Source of the DNA: Crambe crambe
Lineage: Eukaryota > Porifera > Demospongiae > Poecilosclerida > Crambeidae
Assembly (NCBI GenBank): GCA_963924555.1
Contig: OZ004583.1
Span: forward strand, 806,001-870,000
Direction: 5' to 3'
DNA length: 64,000 nt
Below, piece after piece: positions 30,901-41,045 of the stretch. The position numbers and the translations under genes were made by a program. The notes beneath the pieces were generated by a model that was not told the origin of the DNA, made no database searches, and was given only the letters and a program-made list of their open reading frames with translations. The stretch's first letter is position 1; each line of letters begins with the position of its first letter.

Positions 30901-33900
30901 AAATATACGTGGCAGATTATGGTAATAACCGTATTCAAGTTTTGAACTCTGACCTCACCTATTCCTGCACTTTTGGTGAGAAGGGCAGTGGCAAGGGACA
31001 ATTTTATTCCCCACGTGGCGTATCTTGTGATAGCTCTGGTAACGTGTATGTGGCTGATACTTTAAACCATCGCATTCAAGTTTTCACTGCACAAGGGAAG
31101 TATGCGAGGATGTTTGGGCAACATGGTGGTGGCGGGGAGCTTGATAAACTGACTGGTATTGCTGTTGATGCTAATGGTGTCGTGTATGTCAGCGAGTATG
31201 ACAATCATCGCATCTCCTTGTTCACCTCCAAGGGTCAATTTTTAATGTCATTTGATGATGAGGTGGTGGGACCAAAAGGTCCTATTGGACTGTCAATAGA
31301 CATCAATGGTGTATTGTATGTATGTGACCACAGTAATAATTGTGTTCAGTTATTCTAAATGTGAAGACAGTCGTGCATTTAGGTCATTATCATGTTGTTG
31401 TTGTTGTTGTTGTTATTGTTATGTGTTACTTTATAATAAAGAGAGAGTTGTATTACCAACAACAAAAAAAGTACTTTCTTAGTCATATGAATGACCTTAG
31501 TTTCCACTATGTCAATGAGCAGTGGCAGTGCTCTAAGTGTAACCAACTGGGACTCACTTTTCAAAGGTCACGTGGTGCACGTGCAGGTGATCCAGTTAAC
31601 GTAACAGTATTACTCTAAACCTGGCAACATCTTGAAGGCACTAACACGTGCAGCACTATGAAGTTTTTGACTACAACTTGTTGTTAAACACTCTGTATGT
31701 TCCTTGTTTAAATCAGGAACTTGCTATTCTCTGTCACAATGTGACTTCAATGGCTTTGTGGGTGAACATGTTGATCATCTTTACTTCCTAATATGGGAAT
31801 GCATGTGATTAGTGAGTCAAAAAATGTCTGAAGAAACTATCAAGAAGCTTGAAGAGCAGCTCCAGTGTGCCATCTGCCTTGATACCTATACTGACCCTAA
31901 ACTACTCCAGTGCTTCCATGTCTTCTGTAGAGATTGTCTGGTGCGACTGGTGGTCCGAGACCAGCAGGGACAACTCTCCCTGACTTGCCCCAACTGTCGT
32001 CATGCCACACCCATTCCAGCCAATGGAGTGACAGGCCTCCAGTCAGCATTTCACATCAACCCCCTCCAAGAAGCTTTAGAAGAACTAAAGAAGCCCAAAG
32101 ATATAGAAACCAGTCAAGAGGTAATGAAAGGTGATGTGATATGCCCCAATCCTTCAAAGAAAGTCTCTCCTTACTGCTCTGTTCATGCCAATAAAGAACT
32201 GGAGCTGTACTGTGAGACATGTGGGGAGCTGATCTGCTCTCACTGTGCACTCCGAGGCCAGAAACATCACAGCCATGAGTACGACTTGATCAGCTCATGT
32301 TATGAGAAGTACAAGAGAGAGATGACCCCATCACTGGAGCCAGTGGAGAAGCAACTCACAACTATCAAGACGGCATTGGCACATTTGGATGAGCATTGTG
32401 GGGAGATATCTGACCAGCAAGCAGCTATTGAAGCAAATATACATCGCACCACCCAACGACTCCATGAAATCATTGACATCAGAAAGACTGAGTTGATAAA
32501 CCAGCTGCACCAAAAGACTATGGAGAAGCTGAAAGGCCTTGCAGTCCAGAGAGACGAGTTGGAGACCATTCTGGCCAAGTTGAGCAGCTGTCTTGAGTTT
32601 GTGAGAGAGAGCCTGGAGACAAGTAATCAGGGAGAAGTGATGAAGATGAAGACGACCATAATCAAGCAAGTGAAGGAACTGACTGTTACATTCCAACCAG
32701 ATGTAGTAAAGCCTAACACAGAAGCTGACATAGAGTTCATAGCTTCAAGTGATATCATTGCTATGTATCAGAACTATGGGCAAATTCGTGTACCAGGAAG
32801 TCCAGACCCCTCACAATGCCATACAACAGGTAAATGTGTGGAGGTAGCTGTGGTTGGAGAGGAATCTACTGTTGTCGTACAAGCTAACGACTTCAAGGGT
32901 GAATCTTATTCAAAGCAAGTGACATTGCAATGTGAGCTTGTGTCTGAACTAACAGGTGCCGTGGTGAGAGGCAACGTAAGGAGAAGAGGAGAGAGCCAGT
33001 ATGAGATCAGCTACCAACCTACCATCAAGGGGAGGCATCAGCTACACATCAAAATCGAGGACCAGCACATCAGAGGAAGCCCATTTCCTGTGACAGTAAA
33101 GATGCCTGTTGAGAAACTGGATACTCCAATACGAAGTATCGATGGAGTCAGCCGTCCATGGAGAATCGCTATCAACAAGTCGGGGGAAATGGTGGTATCA
33201 GAGGGTCACGGTCATTGTATATCGATTTTCAATCTCATGGGTAAGAAGCTTCTAACATTTGGCACACATGGCTCTGATCGGGGACAATTCATTAGACCTT
33301 TCGGTGTGGCAGTAGATGGTGAGGGATGTATTTTAGTGACTGATGTTAGCAATCATCGAATTCAGAAGTTCACAGCAAATGGCAAGTTTCTTTCATCAGT
33401 AGGTACTTGGGATAGTCAACTGTTCACGCAACCCGGTAGCATTGGGCTTAATGACATCAATAGCAAGGTATATGTCGCAGATTTCCGATCTCATCTTGTC
33501 CAAGTTTTGAACTCTGACCTCTCCTATTCTAGCACTTTAGGGAAGCTAGGCAGTGGTAAGGGTCAGTTTAACACTCCATGTGGAGTATCTTGTGACAGCT
33601 CTGGGAATATCTATGTCACCGATAGCGGGAATCATCGTATTCAAGTCTTCACATCCAAGGGGAAGTTTGTGAGGATGTTTGGGCGACGTGGTGATGGTAA
33701 GGGTGAGCTCGAATGGCCTCATAGTACTGCCGTTGATGATGTGAACAGATGCGTGTACGTCAGCGAGAGTGGGAACCATCGCATCTCTGTGTTTACTTCC
33801 GATGGTCAGTTTGTGACGTCTTTTGGCTGCAGAGGGAAAAAATCGGGACAGTTTAATCATCCTCGCGGAATAGCAGTGGACAGTAGTGTATGTGTGCGAC

Positions 33901-36900
33901 ACGGACAATTATCGTATTCAGTTATTTTAGTCTGCGTATACTTTTATAATGATGTATGAAGCACAGTTAATGTATGTATTATTATCAATCATTACTGGAC
34001 CCCTAAAGCTGTCGAAAGAGTTTATAAAGTGAATCTCTTGTAGCGCTTCACAACGCGACTTTATCACACTTGGTGAAATATTGGGTGGGGACTGTCTATG
34101 TACGTAACTGCAAAGTATATATGACAAAAAATATCTTTCCCTCCTCCAGATCTCAGAAGAGAATATCTCAAATGACTTTGTAATCAGAGATCTTACTGCT
34201 GAATGTCAAGGGGTAAGTCCAAATTTCAGGTGTGCATTTCATGTCTAAGGAACTGATCGTGTCAATTTTCTGTGTGTGTCTCTCTCTTTTTTTTTTCTTT
34301 TTTTTTTTTTTTTTTTGTAGGAGACGCAATCGATCCGTCAGTACCACTACAATGCCTGGCCGGACCACGGCAAGCCTGATTCCCCGGACCCCATCCTCCG
34401 CATGTTAGAGATGATCACTGACTATAGGAAGATGAAAGAAGTCCCAATTGTCATTCATTGCAGGTGGGCGTGGTCAAGAGTATTAGTGTGTGATCTGGTA
34501 AAGGATCATCACTATGATGGGGTATGTGTTTCTTATTTCTTACCCAGTGCTGGCTGTGGAAGAACGGGGACTCTCATTGGCATTGATGTTGCCAAAACCA
34601 TGCTCTTAGCCAAGGTGAGATGTAGTTCAGCATGTTTACAGGTGATTATTCACCTCCTCCCCTCTACCCTCCTCCCTCCCCTCCACCCTCCTCTCTGCCC
34701 TCCTCCTCCCCTCCACCCTCCTCCCTCCCTCTCCCCTTTCCCCTCCTCCTCCCCCTCCTCTCTCCCTTAGAATGTCTCCCCAGACTTTTCCGTATACAAG
34801 ATCGTCGAGAAGATGCGTCAACAGAGACCAGCCATGGTGCAGGCAAAGGAGCAGTACATGTTTGTGTACATGGCCATAGCAGAACTGGCTCGGAGGTCAA
34901 TAGGTCTGAACCCCACTGTCCCTCCTAAACCACCCAGTGTAAGTCAAGTCACCCATGTGTGCACGTTATGAACAGGCAGCAGAACTAAAAATAAGAAATC
35001 TACTTTAATTGGTCATAACCATTAGTCGGACACACACATGAAAACTTCATGCAACTATATACCTTAGTAGGAATGGTGGGTCAAAGGTCATAAGATTGTA
35101 TAAAAATCAAAACTCTGTTCTCTTGTCTATCTTTATAAACATAGGAATAAATCCAAATTGAAACAGAATCTTGAATTTCTGTCATCCATTTACAATACAT
35201 GTTAAGTCTTTGCTCCCTTGGCATGTATTATATTATCCTATGCTATATAGTGTTGTAGCAGGTCCATGATAAACAATTAGTCTTAAAACCGTATGCTGTC
35301 TGAGTCTTATGAGAAAGGGCAGCTGTTTCTGTTTGCCTAAACTGAAACAATCACTGAAAGTGGGATTATTTCTCATGACATAAACCCATCGTTTACAATA
35401 TACTGGTCGGGTCATAGTACACAGTACTATAGACTGTTTGGAGAGAAGTACTACTTTTAAGTGTGCTTGCTTGATTTTAGCTTATCTGTACTTGAAATTG
35501 TATCATCATCTTTCTTTTATCCTTTTCTCTTCTCCCCAGAAACCTACTCCTGCCCCAACTGGAAAGGTATGTGCATGCATATCCTAGTTAGGCCAGCAAA
35601 TTGTTTGCCTTCCATGCATGGGTAGCTAGTCTGTGCATTTGGCACTGTGTGAACCTCTTGCTTACCTATTTCAGACAAGCAAGTCCTTGCACTAGCTCTC
35701 ACAAGTTATTATGTGGCTAGAGATCATGTTATTAAGGAAGGGGGTTCCACTTCTTTGTAATTGGATTTTCAAAGTGATGCATTCTATGTAGATGTGGTTA
35801 TGCATTTCCTGTGCATGTGGGTGGTGTGGATGTTGATGCATAGAAGACCAAAAGAGCTGGGCTTCCTCAGGATTTCCAGTTATATTTACGAATGAAACAG
35901 GCATTATCATCATCACAGCCCTTAGAAGAAGAAGAAGCAGTTCATAGAAGTTATAGCACTACAGTATCTCTACGAGTCGGTAGCTAGAGCTCTAAGTAGA
36001 TAGACACCAGTGAAAATAGACAAACTCCCGTTATTTGCTACTGCAAAAAAAAAAAAGCTAGTGAGTGGTTGGACATAATGTGCTCCCCTCCCCCAGGCCT
36101 CAAATTGATTACAGTTATGGATTGATAATGAAAGGGTTGTCCCCATAACTATATACTTGACCTCTCTTTTCCTTGCAGTCTTATATGAATGTGGATACAA
36201 ATGCACCTAATGCTCGCAGTCGTAGCCCCACCCCTTCCTCCATCCACAGTAGCTCCCCTCCTGCTCCACTAGAACCTGCAGACTCGGACAAAGTTAAAAT
36301 CACCTACGAAAATATTGACAATATCAACCAACCTCCTTCACAACAACAACCCCACGGCAAATCCGACGTCCCTGAGGTAATTGAAAGTAACGAGATGGCG
36401 GCAGTTAAAGTACCGCCAGCGGTAGGAAAGCGGCCTATGGCTAAACAGAGGAGTAACCCAAACTCTCTTGCTGGTCCACCGGTTCCTCCGGAGAAGAAAT
36501 TGAAGGAGGATGAGAATAAGCAACCATCACCCAAACCGCGTGCTCGCAGGAGCCGGAATGAGAATGGTGGTGCATCAAATGCTGTTCCAGTACCAACACC
36601 TGCAGTGACCACTCGAATCACCCCTCCTCCCCCTGTAACAAATCGTCCTTCCGTCCCCTCAAAGCCGAAATCTGTGCCTTTGGTGGACTCAAATGGACAA
36701 AAACCGCTCCCTCGGTCTAAGACTCCAACAGAGTTGCTAGCTCAACGACCTCTACCCTCCACTCCAGAGAGCCCTCCAAACTCTGCCCTGAGGAACAGTG
36801 TCTCCCCTGTTCACTCCCCATCTCATAAAGTTGCGTCCAAACCCACAGTGCCGGCACCTCAGAATAAGCCCCTCCCTCCCAAGCCCCCTGCCCCATCCAT

Positions 36901-39900
36901 GGAGGACGATGCTGCCTACAGTCTAGTGGACCCATCTCAGTTTGACATTGGTCCTGACATTGTAGTGATGCATGAGCCAACTGTTCCCGGCCCCAGCAAG
37001 GACCCCAACAAGAGTGGCGGTAGCATTTTTGACACGGTAAGAAATTTATCATTGCTCAGGCATTCCTTTCTTGACATGCATGCTACATGTACATTTCTTG
37101 ACATGCATGCTACATGTACATTTCTTGACATGCATGCTACATGTACATTTCTTGACATGCATGCTACATGTACATTTCTTGACATGCATGCTACATGTAC
37201 ATTTCTTGACATGCATGCTACATGTACATTTCTTGACATACATGTTATATGTATGTATGTTTATGCATGCTGCAAGTATATTTCTTGACATGTATGTATC
37301 TTGCCATGCATGTCACATGCACATTTCTCGACATTCATGTTACTTTCCAGTTTATGGATGTATTGGGAGAAGATCTTGTCAACAGCATAGAGAACAGAAA
37401 GAGTCCGACACCTCCTTTCTCCACTTCCTCATCCAACCCTCCACCTCTTCCCACGTCCTCTCCCCCAAAGAGACCTCCTTCCAACATGTCCTCTCGGCCC
37501 CTCCCTTCCATCCCTCCTCCAGGGGGTAGCAATCAGGGAGAGGATCAGCAGGACGATGTTCCACCCGAGATACCACAGAGAACTGATGCCAGTTTGGAAC
37601 TCCTGAACAGTACTTCATCATCAATGAGGGAGCCCCCTCCTAGTGCCCCCACTTATGATATCCCTGGGGCTATATCATCAACTATTGACGATGAGGGCCC
37701 AAACACTTTGATCCCCATGGTGACAACCTCTGATGCAGATTATGAACAACCTGCACCTTGTGAGTACTTAGATAGTTGTGAACAACCTTTTGAGTATTTA
37801 GATAATTGTGAACAACCTTGTGAGTAATTTGATAGTTGTGGACAACCTTGTGAGTAGTTAGAACAATCCTGTGAGTAGTTCGATGGTTGTGAACAACCTT
37901 CACCTAGAGCGCTCTACGAGTCCTGCCCTGCATGAGAACAAGGAATCCAGTGGAACCTCCGAATAATGGACCCGTCCTTTTGTCCTCTTTTGGAGATTAT
38001 GTATCGAATAATATACAAAAGTACCTTTTAGATTGTCCTTTGTTAAGAGGTTTGTCGGAGTGACCTTTATTGAAGGTTTCACTGTGTTCAAAACTCTAAA
38101 ACCCCTGGCCTATTAATAGTCTGGCATAGCACCGCCCACTGACTTGAGTACGTGGTCTGGTGACATACAATACAACGAGTTGTGCCATTTAGCAGGCCGG
38201 AAACCTGCTAAATCAATGAATATCATTAAATGACGTTTAATGACGTAAAATCACGCAAACACTTGGCACCTTTACACGCTAAAATTGTACCTGCCAATTA
38301 AATTAAGGATAACTATGACAACTGTGATGTCACTGGCTAATTATAATACCGCTTCCTACGACACTTCCTGTTAGTAACGCGCGTGCACAGTAGAATCCAC
38401 CAGCACAACTCGTTGTATTGTATGTCACCAGACCACCTACTCAAGTTGGTGGGCGGTGCTATGCCAGACTAGCTACTGTTATGTCAATTTGTGTTATCAT
38501 TGCCTTCAATTTCACTTTCATATTTACCTATGTAGTGTCAGTGCCAGTAGCATCAGTGCCAGTTGGATCCAAGTCGTCATCCATCCCCATGTCGAACAAG
38601 ATCTCTCCGCCCCCAGTCAGCCCAGCCTCATCCTCAGTTGCAGCCTCCATAGTGACTATGAACCGAGGCCCTAGCTCCTCTTCTTCCTCTTCTATGGGCT
38701 TAAAAATTGGCTCCTTTTTCAAGAAATCCAAGAAGGTAAAGTATCTTACATTCACTGTTCTTAGCTAGAACTGCACATTTTCTGCTGGTGTCTGGAAGTG
38801 GTGGAGGTAGCTAGTGAAATATGAATGGAAGTAGACTACTGTATAGTTCTATGAGAACCCCCTTGACCCCCTTAACTATGTGAGAACCCCCTTAACCCCC
38901 TTAACTATGTGAGAACCCCCTTAACCCTCTTAACTATGTGAGAACCCCCTTAACCCTCTTAACTATGTGAGAACCCCCTTAACCCCCTTAACTATGTGAG
39001 AACCCCCTTAACCCCCTTAACTATGTGAGAATCCCCTTAACCCCCTTAACTATGTGGGGATGGTTTGATAAGTCAGGTTCCCTAATTATTGCACAAGTAA
39101 TCCTTCCTCCAAGGAAATCCTTCCAAGTATGAATTAACTAGATAGATGTAGTGGCATTTGCTGTGTCATCAGAATCACTACATGGAGTGGATGTTTTGGT
39201 TGAGGAGTGGTCCTATTTAGTCTATTCGTCTGAATGGTATGGATGCGCATACTTTGTGTTACATAAAAGGACAGTGTTCCAAACTTACTTATTAAAATTT
39301 TCAGCTTGTTTTGTATAGCATGACAGCTATTTAAGATGAAAGCCATGTTCAGTGTATCATTTAGCAGCGAGAAAATCACTTTTACTCTCAGTGTAGTTAA
39401 GAGTCTTTTAGTTTGATTCTGTGTGACACACCTTTCTTTCTTTCTTTGTCACACCCACCATTATCTCCACGTGCAGGAACCGAAGAAAAAGGCCATGGTC
39501 ACTGAGGAGCAGAATGCAAACTCCGGCATGAGTAAATCCCTGAGTAAGTCCCTGTTATATATATTATGATTAGAAAGAGGTGCGATAATATTCTATAGGA
39601 GTAAGTCCCTGTTATGATTAGCCTACCCCTATAATAAGATGTGTATTATGATAGTATGCGTGTTCTATTTCTGTAGCAAGATCAACGGAGTTGAGTAAAC
39701 CTAAATCCTCCCTCATGTCCTCTGTCAGACAGGAAAATTCGATCGATGACAAGTACAAATTCCCGGGAACCATGGGTGAGTGAAAGTTCTTCCTGAAATA
39801 TAATAGTCAGGACACTCTTCTAGTGTCCTCCTGATCAAACTTTCCAGGAACAAGCTTTTTGACATTTCATTGAGAGCAGATAGGGAGGCAGGCTCCCTGT

Positions 39901-40036
39901 TTATGATTGTGTCTCATTGCGTGTCTATTCCCTCTCTATAGGGTTTGGGGTACGCTTGGAAAGACCCATGGGCCCTCGAGACGAGCCACCCCATTGGAGA
40001 ACAGTGACTATCCCTTGTGCTATTAAAGTCACATGA
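19549..40036 (+). CDS. PTPN12: PTP-PEST-type protein tyrosine phosphatase (PTPN12/18/22 group)
   Basis: This is a cytosolic non-receptor tyrosine phosphatase. Exons are 19549-19632, 21455-21563, 24572-24648, 24859-24954, 25023-25130, 34150-34212, 34321-34463, 34548-34614, 34772-34938, 35540-35566, 36179-37036, 37351-37759, 38536-38735, 39477-39543, 39677-39775 and 39942-40036. Phases agree throughout. Landmarks are [38 protein letters not shown] (human [19 protein letters not shown]), the WPDHG loop, and the active-site loop [10 protein letters not shown] built across the 34463/34548 junction. A long proline-rich region with SKPxxP and PPLP-like motifs follows. The end [19 protein letters not shown] matches the human PTPN12 tail GFGNRCGKPKGPRDPPSEW that binds PSTPIP adaptors. 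The 9-kb intron 25131-34149 holds three TRIM-NHL copies. The intron after 24954 has a GC donor. Confidence 0.93.
20920..21450. repeat. imperfect tandem segments before PTP exon 2
   Basis: Segments with TTAATGTCCACTTTGATGAT and CAAGAAGAAATTA recur about three times. The last copy runs into the exon 2 acceptor at 21454. Confidence 0.6.
23785..24085. repeat. ~101-bp tandem repeat, about three copies
   Basis: The unit contains GAGTTGCTTGCATGACTCGA and GACATGTCACTGTAGGCGTCC. It lies in the PTP intron; copies 2 and 3 are almost identical. Confidence 0.85.
24440..24535. repeat. 22-bp palindromic minisatellite (CATGCATGTACATGCCATAA)
   Basis: Four to five head-to-tail units in the PTP intron, each rich in the self-complementary TGCATGCA and TGTACA. 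Confidence 0.85.
24960..25000. repeat. (GTT)n inside a 68-bp PTP intron
   Basis: It fills most of the short intron 24955-25022. Confidence 0.9.
25152..25593. mobile_element. inverted-repeat DNA transposon relic with an internal minisatellite
   Basis: The left end CGGGGTTCTCCCCAGG and right end CTGGGGAGAACCCTG are inverted copies, with TAAGGCAT/ATGCCTTA continuing the match inward. The element is flanked by a perfect 5-bp duplication, CAACT (25147-25151 and 25594-25598). The interior is a ~20-bp tandem repeat (AAGGCATAGTGGCAAGACAT) over 25307-25555. Five-base target duplications occur in some hAT elements, but the superfamily is not settled. Confidence 0.75.
25600..26731. other. PTP intron upstream of the TRIM-NHL array
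   Basis: No exon or repeat seen with confidence. It is AT-rich and may contain the promoter of the first TRIM copy. Confidence 0.4.
26732..28777 (+). pseudogene. TRIM-NHL copy 1, inactivated
   Basis: It has the same plan as the intact copy at 29253 but is clearly broken. The RING reads TSPNC where the others have TCPNC, so one zinc ligand is lost. A TAA follows EAL at about 26986 (TTATAA for TTAGAA). There are frame breaks in the coiled coil near 27280, at the end of the filamin domain near 27862 (a segment is missing) and in an NHL blade near 28195. The NHL end from 28328 ([15 protein letters not shown]) is open to the stop. The 3' flank with (GTT)n and AATAAAGAGAG is shared with copy 2. 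Several independent breaks make a dead gene more likely than assembly error. Confidence 0.9.
29253..31358 (+). CDS. TRIM-NHL protein, intact copy 2 (putative E3 ubiquitin ligase)
   Basis: This is an uninterrupted 701-residue frame without introns. The RING finger (residues ~15-58) has [16 protein letters not shown] and CPNC, the full ligand set. A B-box2 follows at ~115-155 ([28 protein letters not shown]). A coiled coil spans ~170-280 and a filamin-type Ig repeat ~310-430 ([36 protein letters not shown]). Six NHL blades then run to the end ([47 protein letters not shown], and others). This is the TRIM2/3/71 architecture: RING E3 activity plus a beta-propeller for RNA or protein binding. The substrate is unknown. 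It lies inside a PTP intron on the same strand. An AATAAAG about 75 bp past the stop is a likely poly(A) signal. Confidence 0.93.
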   Translation: MSEETIKKLEEQLQCAICLDTYTDPKLLQCFHVFCRDCLVRLVVRDQQGQLSLTCPNCRHATPIPANGVTGLQSAFQFNHLLEALEELKKPKDTATSQEGAKGDITHPKPSKKVSPYCSVHADKELELYCETCGELICSHCALRGQKHHSHEYDLISSCYEKYKREMTLSLEPMEKQLTTVKKALAHLDVHCGAISDQRAAIKADIHRTTQRIHEIIDVRKTELIHQLHQKTQEQLKGIAVQRDELETILAKLSSCLEFVRESLEINSQGEVMKMKTTIIKQVKELTATFQPDVLIFNTKADIEFIASTDVTAMCENYGQIGVPGSPDPSQCHAAGKGLDVVVVGEESTAIIQANDFKGEPCEKQVTLQCELISELTGVMVRGNVRRRGESQYEINYQPTIKGRHQLLIKIKDQHIRGSPFPVTAKMPVEKLGTPIRTIDGLNHPWGVAINRKGEMVVTEFDGHCVTVFSPSGEKLQSFGTHGSGQGHFHNPRGVAVDGKGNLLVVDSSNHRILKFTANGRFIAAVGGQGGGSLQFNSPSGLAFNACNNKIYVADYGNNRIQVLNSDLTYSCTFGEKGSGKGQFYSPRGVSCDSSGNVYVADTLNHRIQVFTAQGKYARMFGQHGGGGELDKLTGIAVDANGVVYVSEYDNHRISLFTSKGQFLMSFDDEVVGPKGPIGLSIDINGVLYVCDHSNNCVQLF
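31824..33959 (+). CDS. TRIM-NHL protein, copy 3, with altered C-terminus
   Basis: I start at the ATG at 31824, matching copy 2. RING, B-box, coiled coil and filamin repeat are intact and very similar to copy 2. The NHL propeller is more diverged, especially blades 1-3 ([38 protein letters not shown]). Positive change or different ancestry could explain this. In the last blade the expected frame ([13 protein letters not shown] then stop) is present one frame over, from about 33888. The annotated frame instead ends [19 protein letters not shown]. So a small deletion has replaced the last strand, and propeller closure may be affected. The rest looks functional. Confidence 0.85.
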   Translation: MSEETIKKLEEQLQCAICLDTYTDPKLLQCFHVFCRDCLVRLVVRDQQGQLSLTCPNCRHATPIPANGVTGLQSAFHINPLQEALEELKKPKDIETSQEVMKGDVICPNPSKKVSPYCSVHANKELELYCETCGELICSHCALRGQKHHSHEYDLISSCYEKYKREMTPSLEPVEKQLTTIKTALAHLDEHCGEISDQQAAIEANIHRTTQRLHEIIDIRKTELINQLHQKTMEKLKGLAVQRDELETILAKLSSCLEFVRESLETSNQGEVMKMKTTIIKQVKELTVTFQPDVVKPNTEADIEFIASSDIIAMYQNYGQIRVPGSPDPSQCHTTGKCVEVAVVGEESTVVVQANDFKGESYSKQVTLQCELVSELTGAVVRGNVRRRGESQYEISYQPTIKGRHQLHIKIEDQHIRGSPFPVTVKMPVEKLDTPIRSIDGVSRPWRIAINKSGEMVVSEGHGHCISIFNLMGKKLLTFGTHGSDRGQFIRPFGVAVDGEGCILVTDVSNHRIQKFTANGKFLSSVGTWDSQLFTQPGSIGLNDINSKVYVADFRSHLVQVLNSDLSYSSTLGKLGSGKGQFNTPCGVSCDSSGNIYVTDSGNHRIQVFTSKGKFVRMFGRRGDGKGELEWPHSTAVDDVNRCVYVSESGNHRISVFTSDGQFVTSFGCRGKKSGQFNHPRGIAVDSSVCVRHGQLSYSVILVCVYFYNDV
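37066..37245. repeat. 27-bp minisatellite in a PTP intron
   Basis: Six to seven copies of TTGACATGCATGCTACATGT plus ACATTTC. The unit is a multiple of three, so a frame stays open through it (LDMHATCTF repeats), but the splice donor at 37037 lies before it. Confidence 0.9.
37950..38085. mobile_element. MITE, CAGTGGAACC family
   Basis: The left end is CCAGTGGAACCTCCGAATAATG and the right end GAAGGTTTCACTGT. The interior shares TTGTCCTCTTTTGGAG with the 6953 copy. It lies in a PTP intron. Confidence 0.65.
38118..38470. mobile_element. foldback element with ~68-bp terminal inverted repeats
   Basis: The arm 38118-38185 (starts AGTCTGGCATAGCACCGCCC) is the near-perfect inverse of 38403-38470 (ends GGGCGGTGCTATGCCAGACT). 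A smaller palindrome (TTTAGCAGG/CCTGCTAAA) lies inside. The element ends 65 bp before a PTP exon. The terminal ATAGTCTGGC is shared with the hairpin at 48605. Confidence 0.9.
38845..39058. repeat. 29-bp tandem repeat (GAACCCCCTTAACCCCCTTA)
   Basis: About seven copies separated by ACTATGTGA in a PTP intron. Confidence 0.9.
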
Positions 40037-40618
40037 TGAACCATCGCTTTATAATAGTTAGATTTGTTCTTTGAATTCTTCTTCTTTTAAGATCCATTCC
40101 TCCCCCTCCTTAAAATGTCGAATTTTGTAATTATATGAAGATCAACTCATCATGAAATGTGTTGAACAGAAAAAAAACTGTTTTTTTTTATTTATTTTTT
40201 TTTTAACAAGCATTGTCTCCTGTTTTAGCAAATTATTTATTGTAGAATTATATTTTCATCCAAAAAATGTATCTAGCATAGCATTGTCTAATACAGTTAT
40301 AGATTGAAATGCATGCTATCATGAAGGATGGCATGTATGATACAAAAAAATTAAGGCTTTGACCCTATTAAAGATCCGGCTGAAGTACTGCCTATAGGTA
40401 CTAGGTTTGAGCACCAGCCATCAAGAAAGGGTAAAGCAATAAATAAGATAACAATGGTGATAAAAAAAAGGACAAGAAATGTACAACACAATGGTGGTTG
40501 ATCCACAATGTCATAAAAAAAGCTGTCACTGTTCCCGATTGGCAATCCACACCCACAAATTAAACACCCCTCCCTTCTCACTCCTTAATATTTGCTGAGA
40601 AATGGGAGGGGTCTAACC
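40037..40618. other. 3' flank shared by convergent PTP and small minus-strand gene
   Basis: It contains A/T-rich runs that give AATAAA on the minus strand near 40185-40200. A 76-codon minus frame at 40351-40581 has one hydrophobic stretch, but I see no support for it as a gene. Confidence 0.4.
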
Positions 40619-40875
40619 TCATCCCTGTTCGTAGCTGTGGGTCTCAATGGAACGATACATCTTGTCTTCCTCCTTGCGTTGCTTGTCTTCCCTTCTTTGG
40701 TCCCTTTTGTCATCGTATCCCACCCCTTTCTCTTCTTCCTTTCCTTCCTCCCGACAACACCTAGTCAACTGCTTGCCCACCCATTGGCAAGCTGCAAAAA
40801 TATATATATAGAACTCCTTTTAAAATCAGTTGTTAGAGGGTTTTCTAGCCGGATCTACTCACCAGAAATTATCAT
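40619..40875 (-). CDS. two-exon gene for a 61-residue charged protein
   Basis: Exon 1 is only 13 coding bases (40863-40875, MIIS) and exon 2 is 40619-40791. The 71-bp intron has the consensus donor CTG|GTGAGTAG and acceptor TTTTTGCAG. The joined frame is an exact multiple of three. The product has a Cys pair (CQW, RCC) near the start, then a strongly charged stretch (REEGKEEEKG, KRDQRREDKQRKEEDK) and ends HSYEQG. I do not recognise it. It is head-to-head with the TatD gene, 170 bp between start codons, so they may share a promoter. The ATG choice is uncertain; an upstream ATG gives only a two-codon frame. Confidence 0.55.
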
Positions 40876-41045
40876 TCAGCACATTTCCTGGTGTTAGGTA
40901 GTCTGCTATGCGAGATAAGTTAGCGGGTTTTCACAAACTGCAAACTGAATTTCTTGCTGACGTAATGTAAACGCGGATCACATGATTTAACGAGCCACGC
41001 CTCTTTTCGGGTTTTATCTTGTCGACCCTGTTCCATTTTAGTATT

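Noticed and set aside
33960-34149. Fourth TRIM-NHL copy after copy 3
   Set aside because: The sequence past 33960 loses all similarity to the repeat unit before the next PTP exon.
36173-37288. Open + frame continuing past the PTP exon with LDMHATCTF repeats
   Set aside because: The exon ends at a consensus donor at 37037; the repeats are a 27-bp intronic minisatellite.
40351-40581. 76-residue minus frame with a hydrophobic stretch
   Set aside because: Lies in the 3' flank of the small gene; no splice sites, no recognisable family, and AT-rich context makes a chance frame likely.
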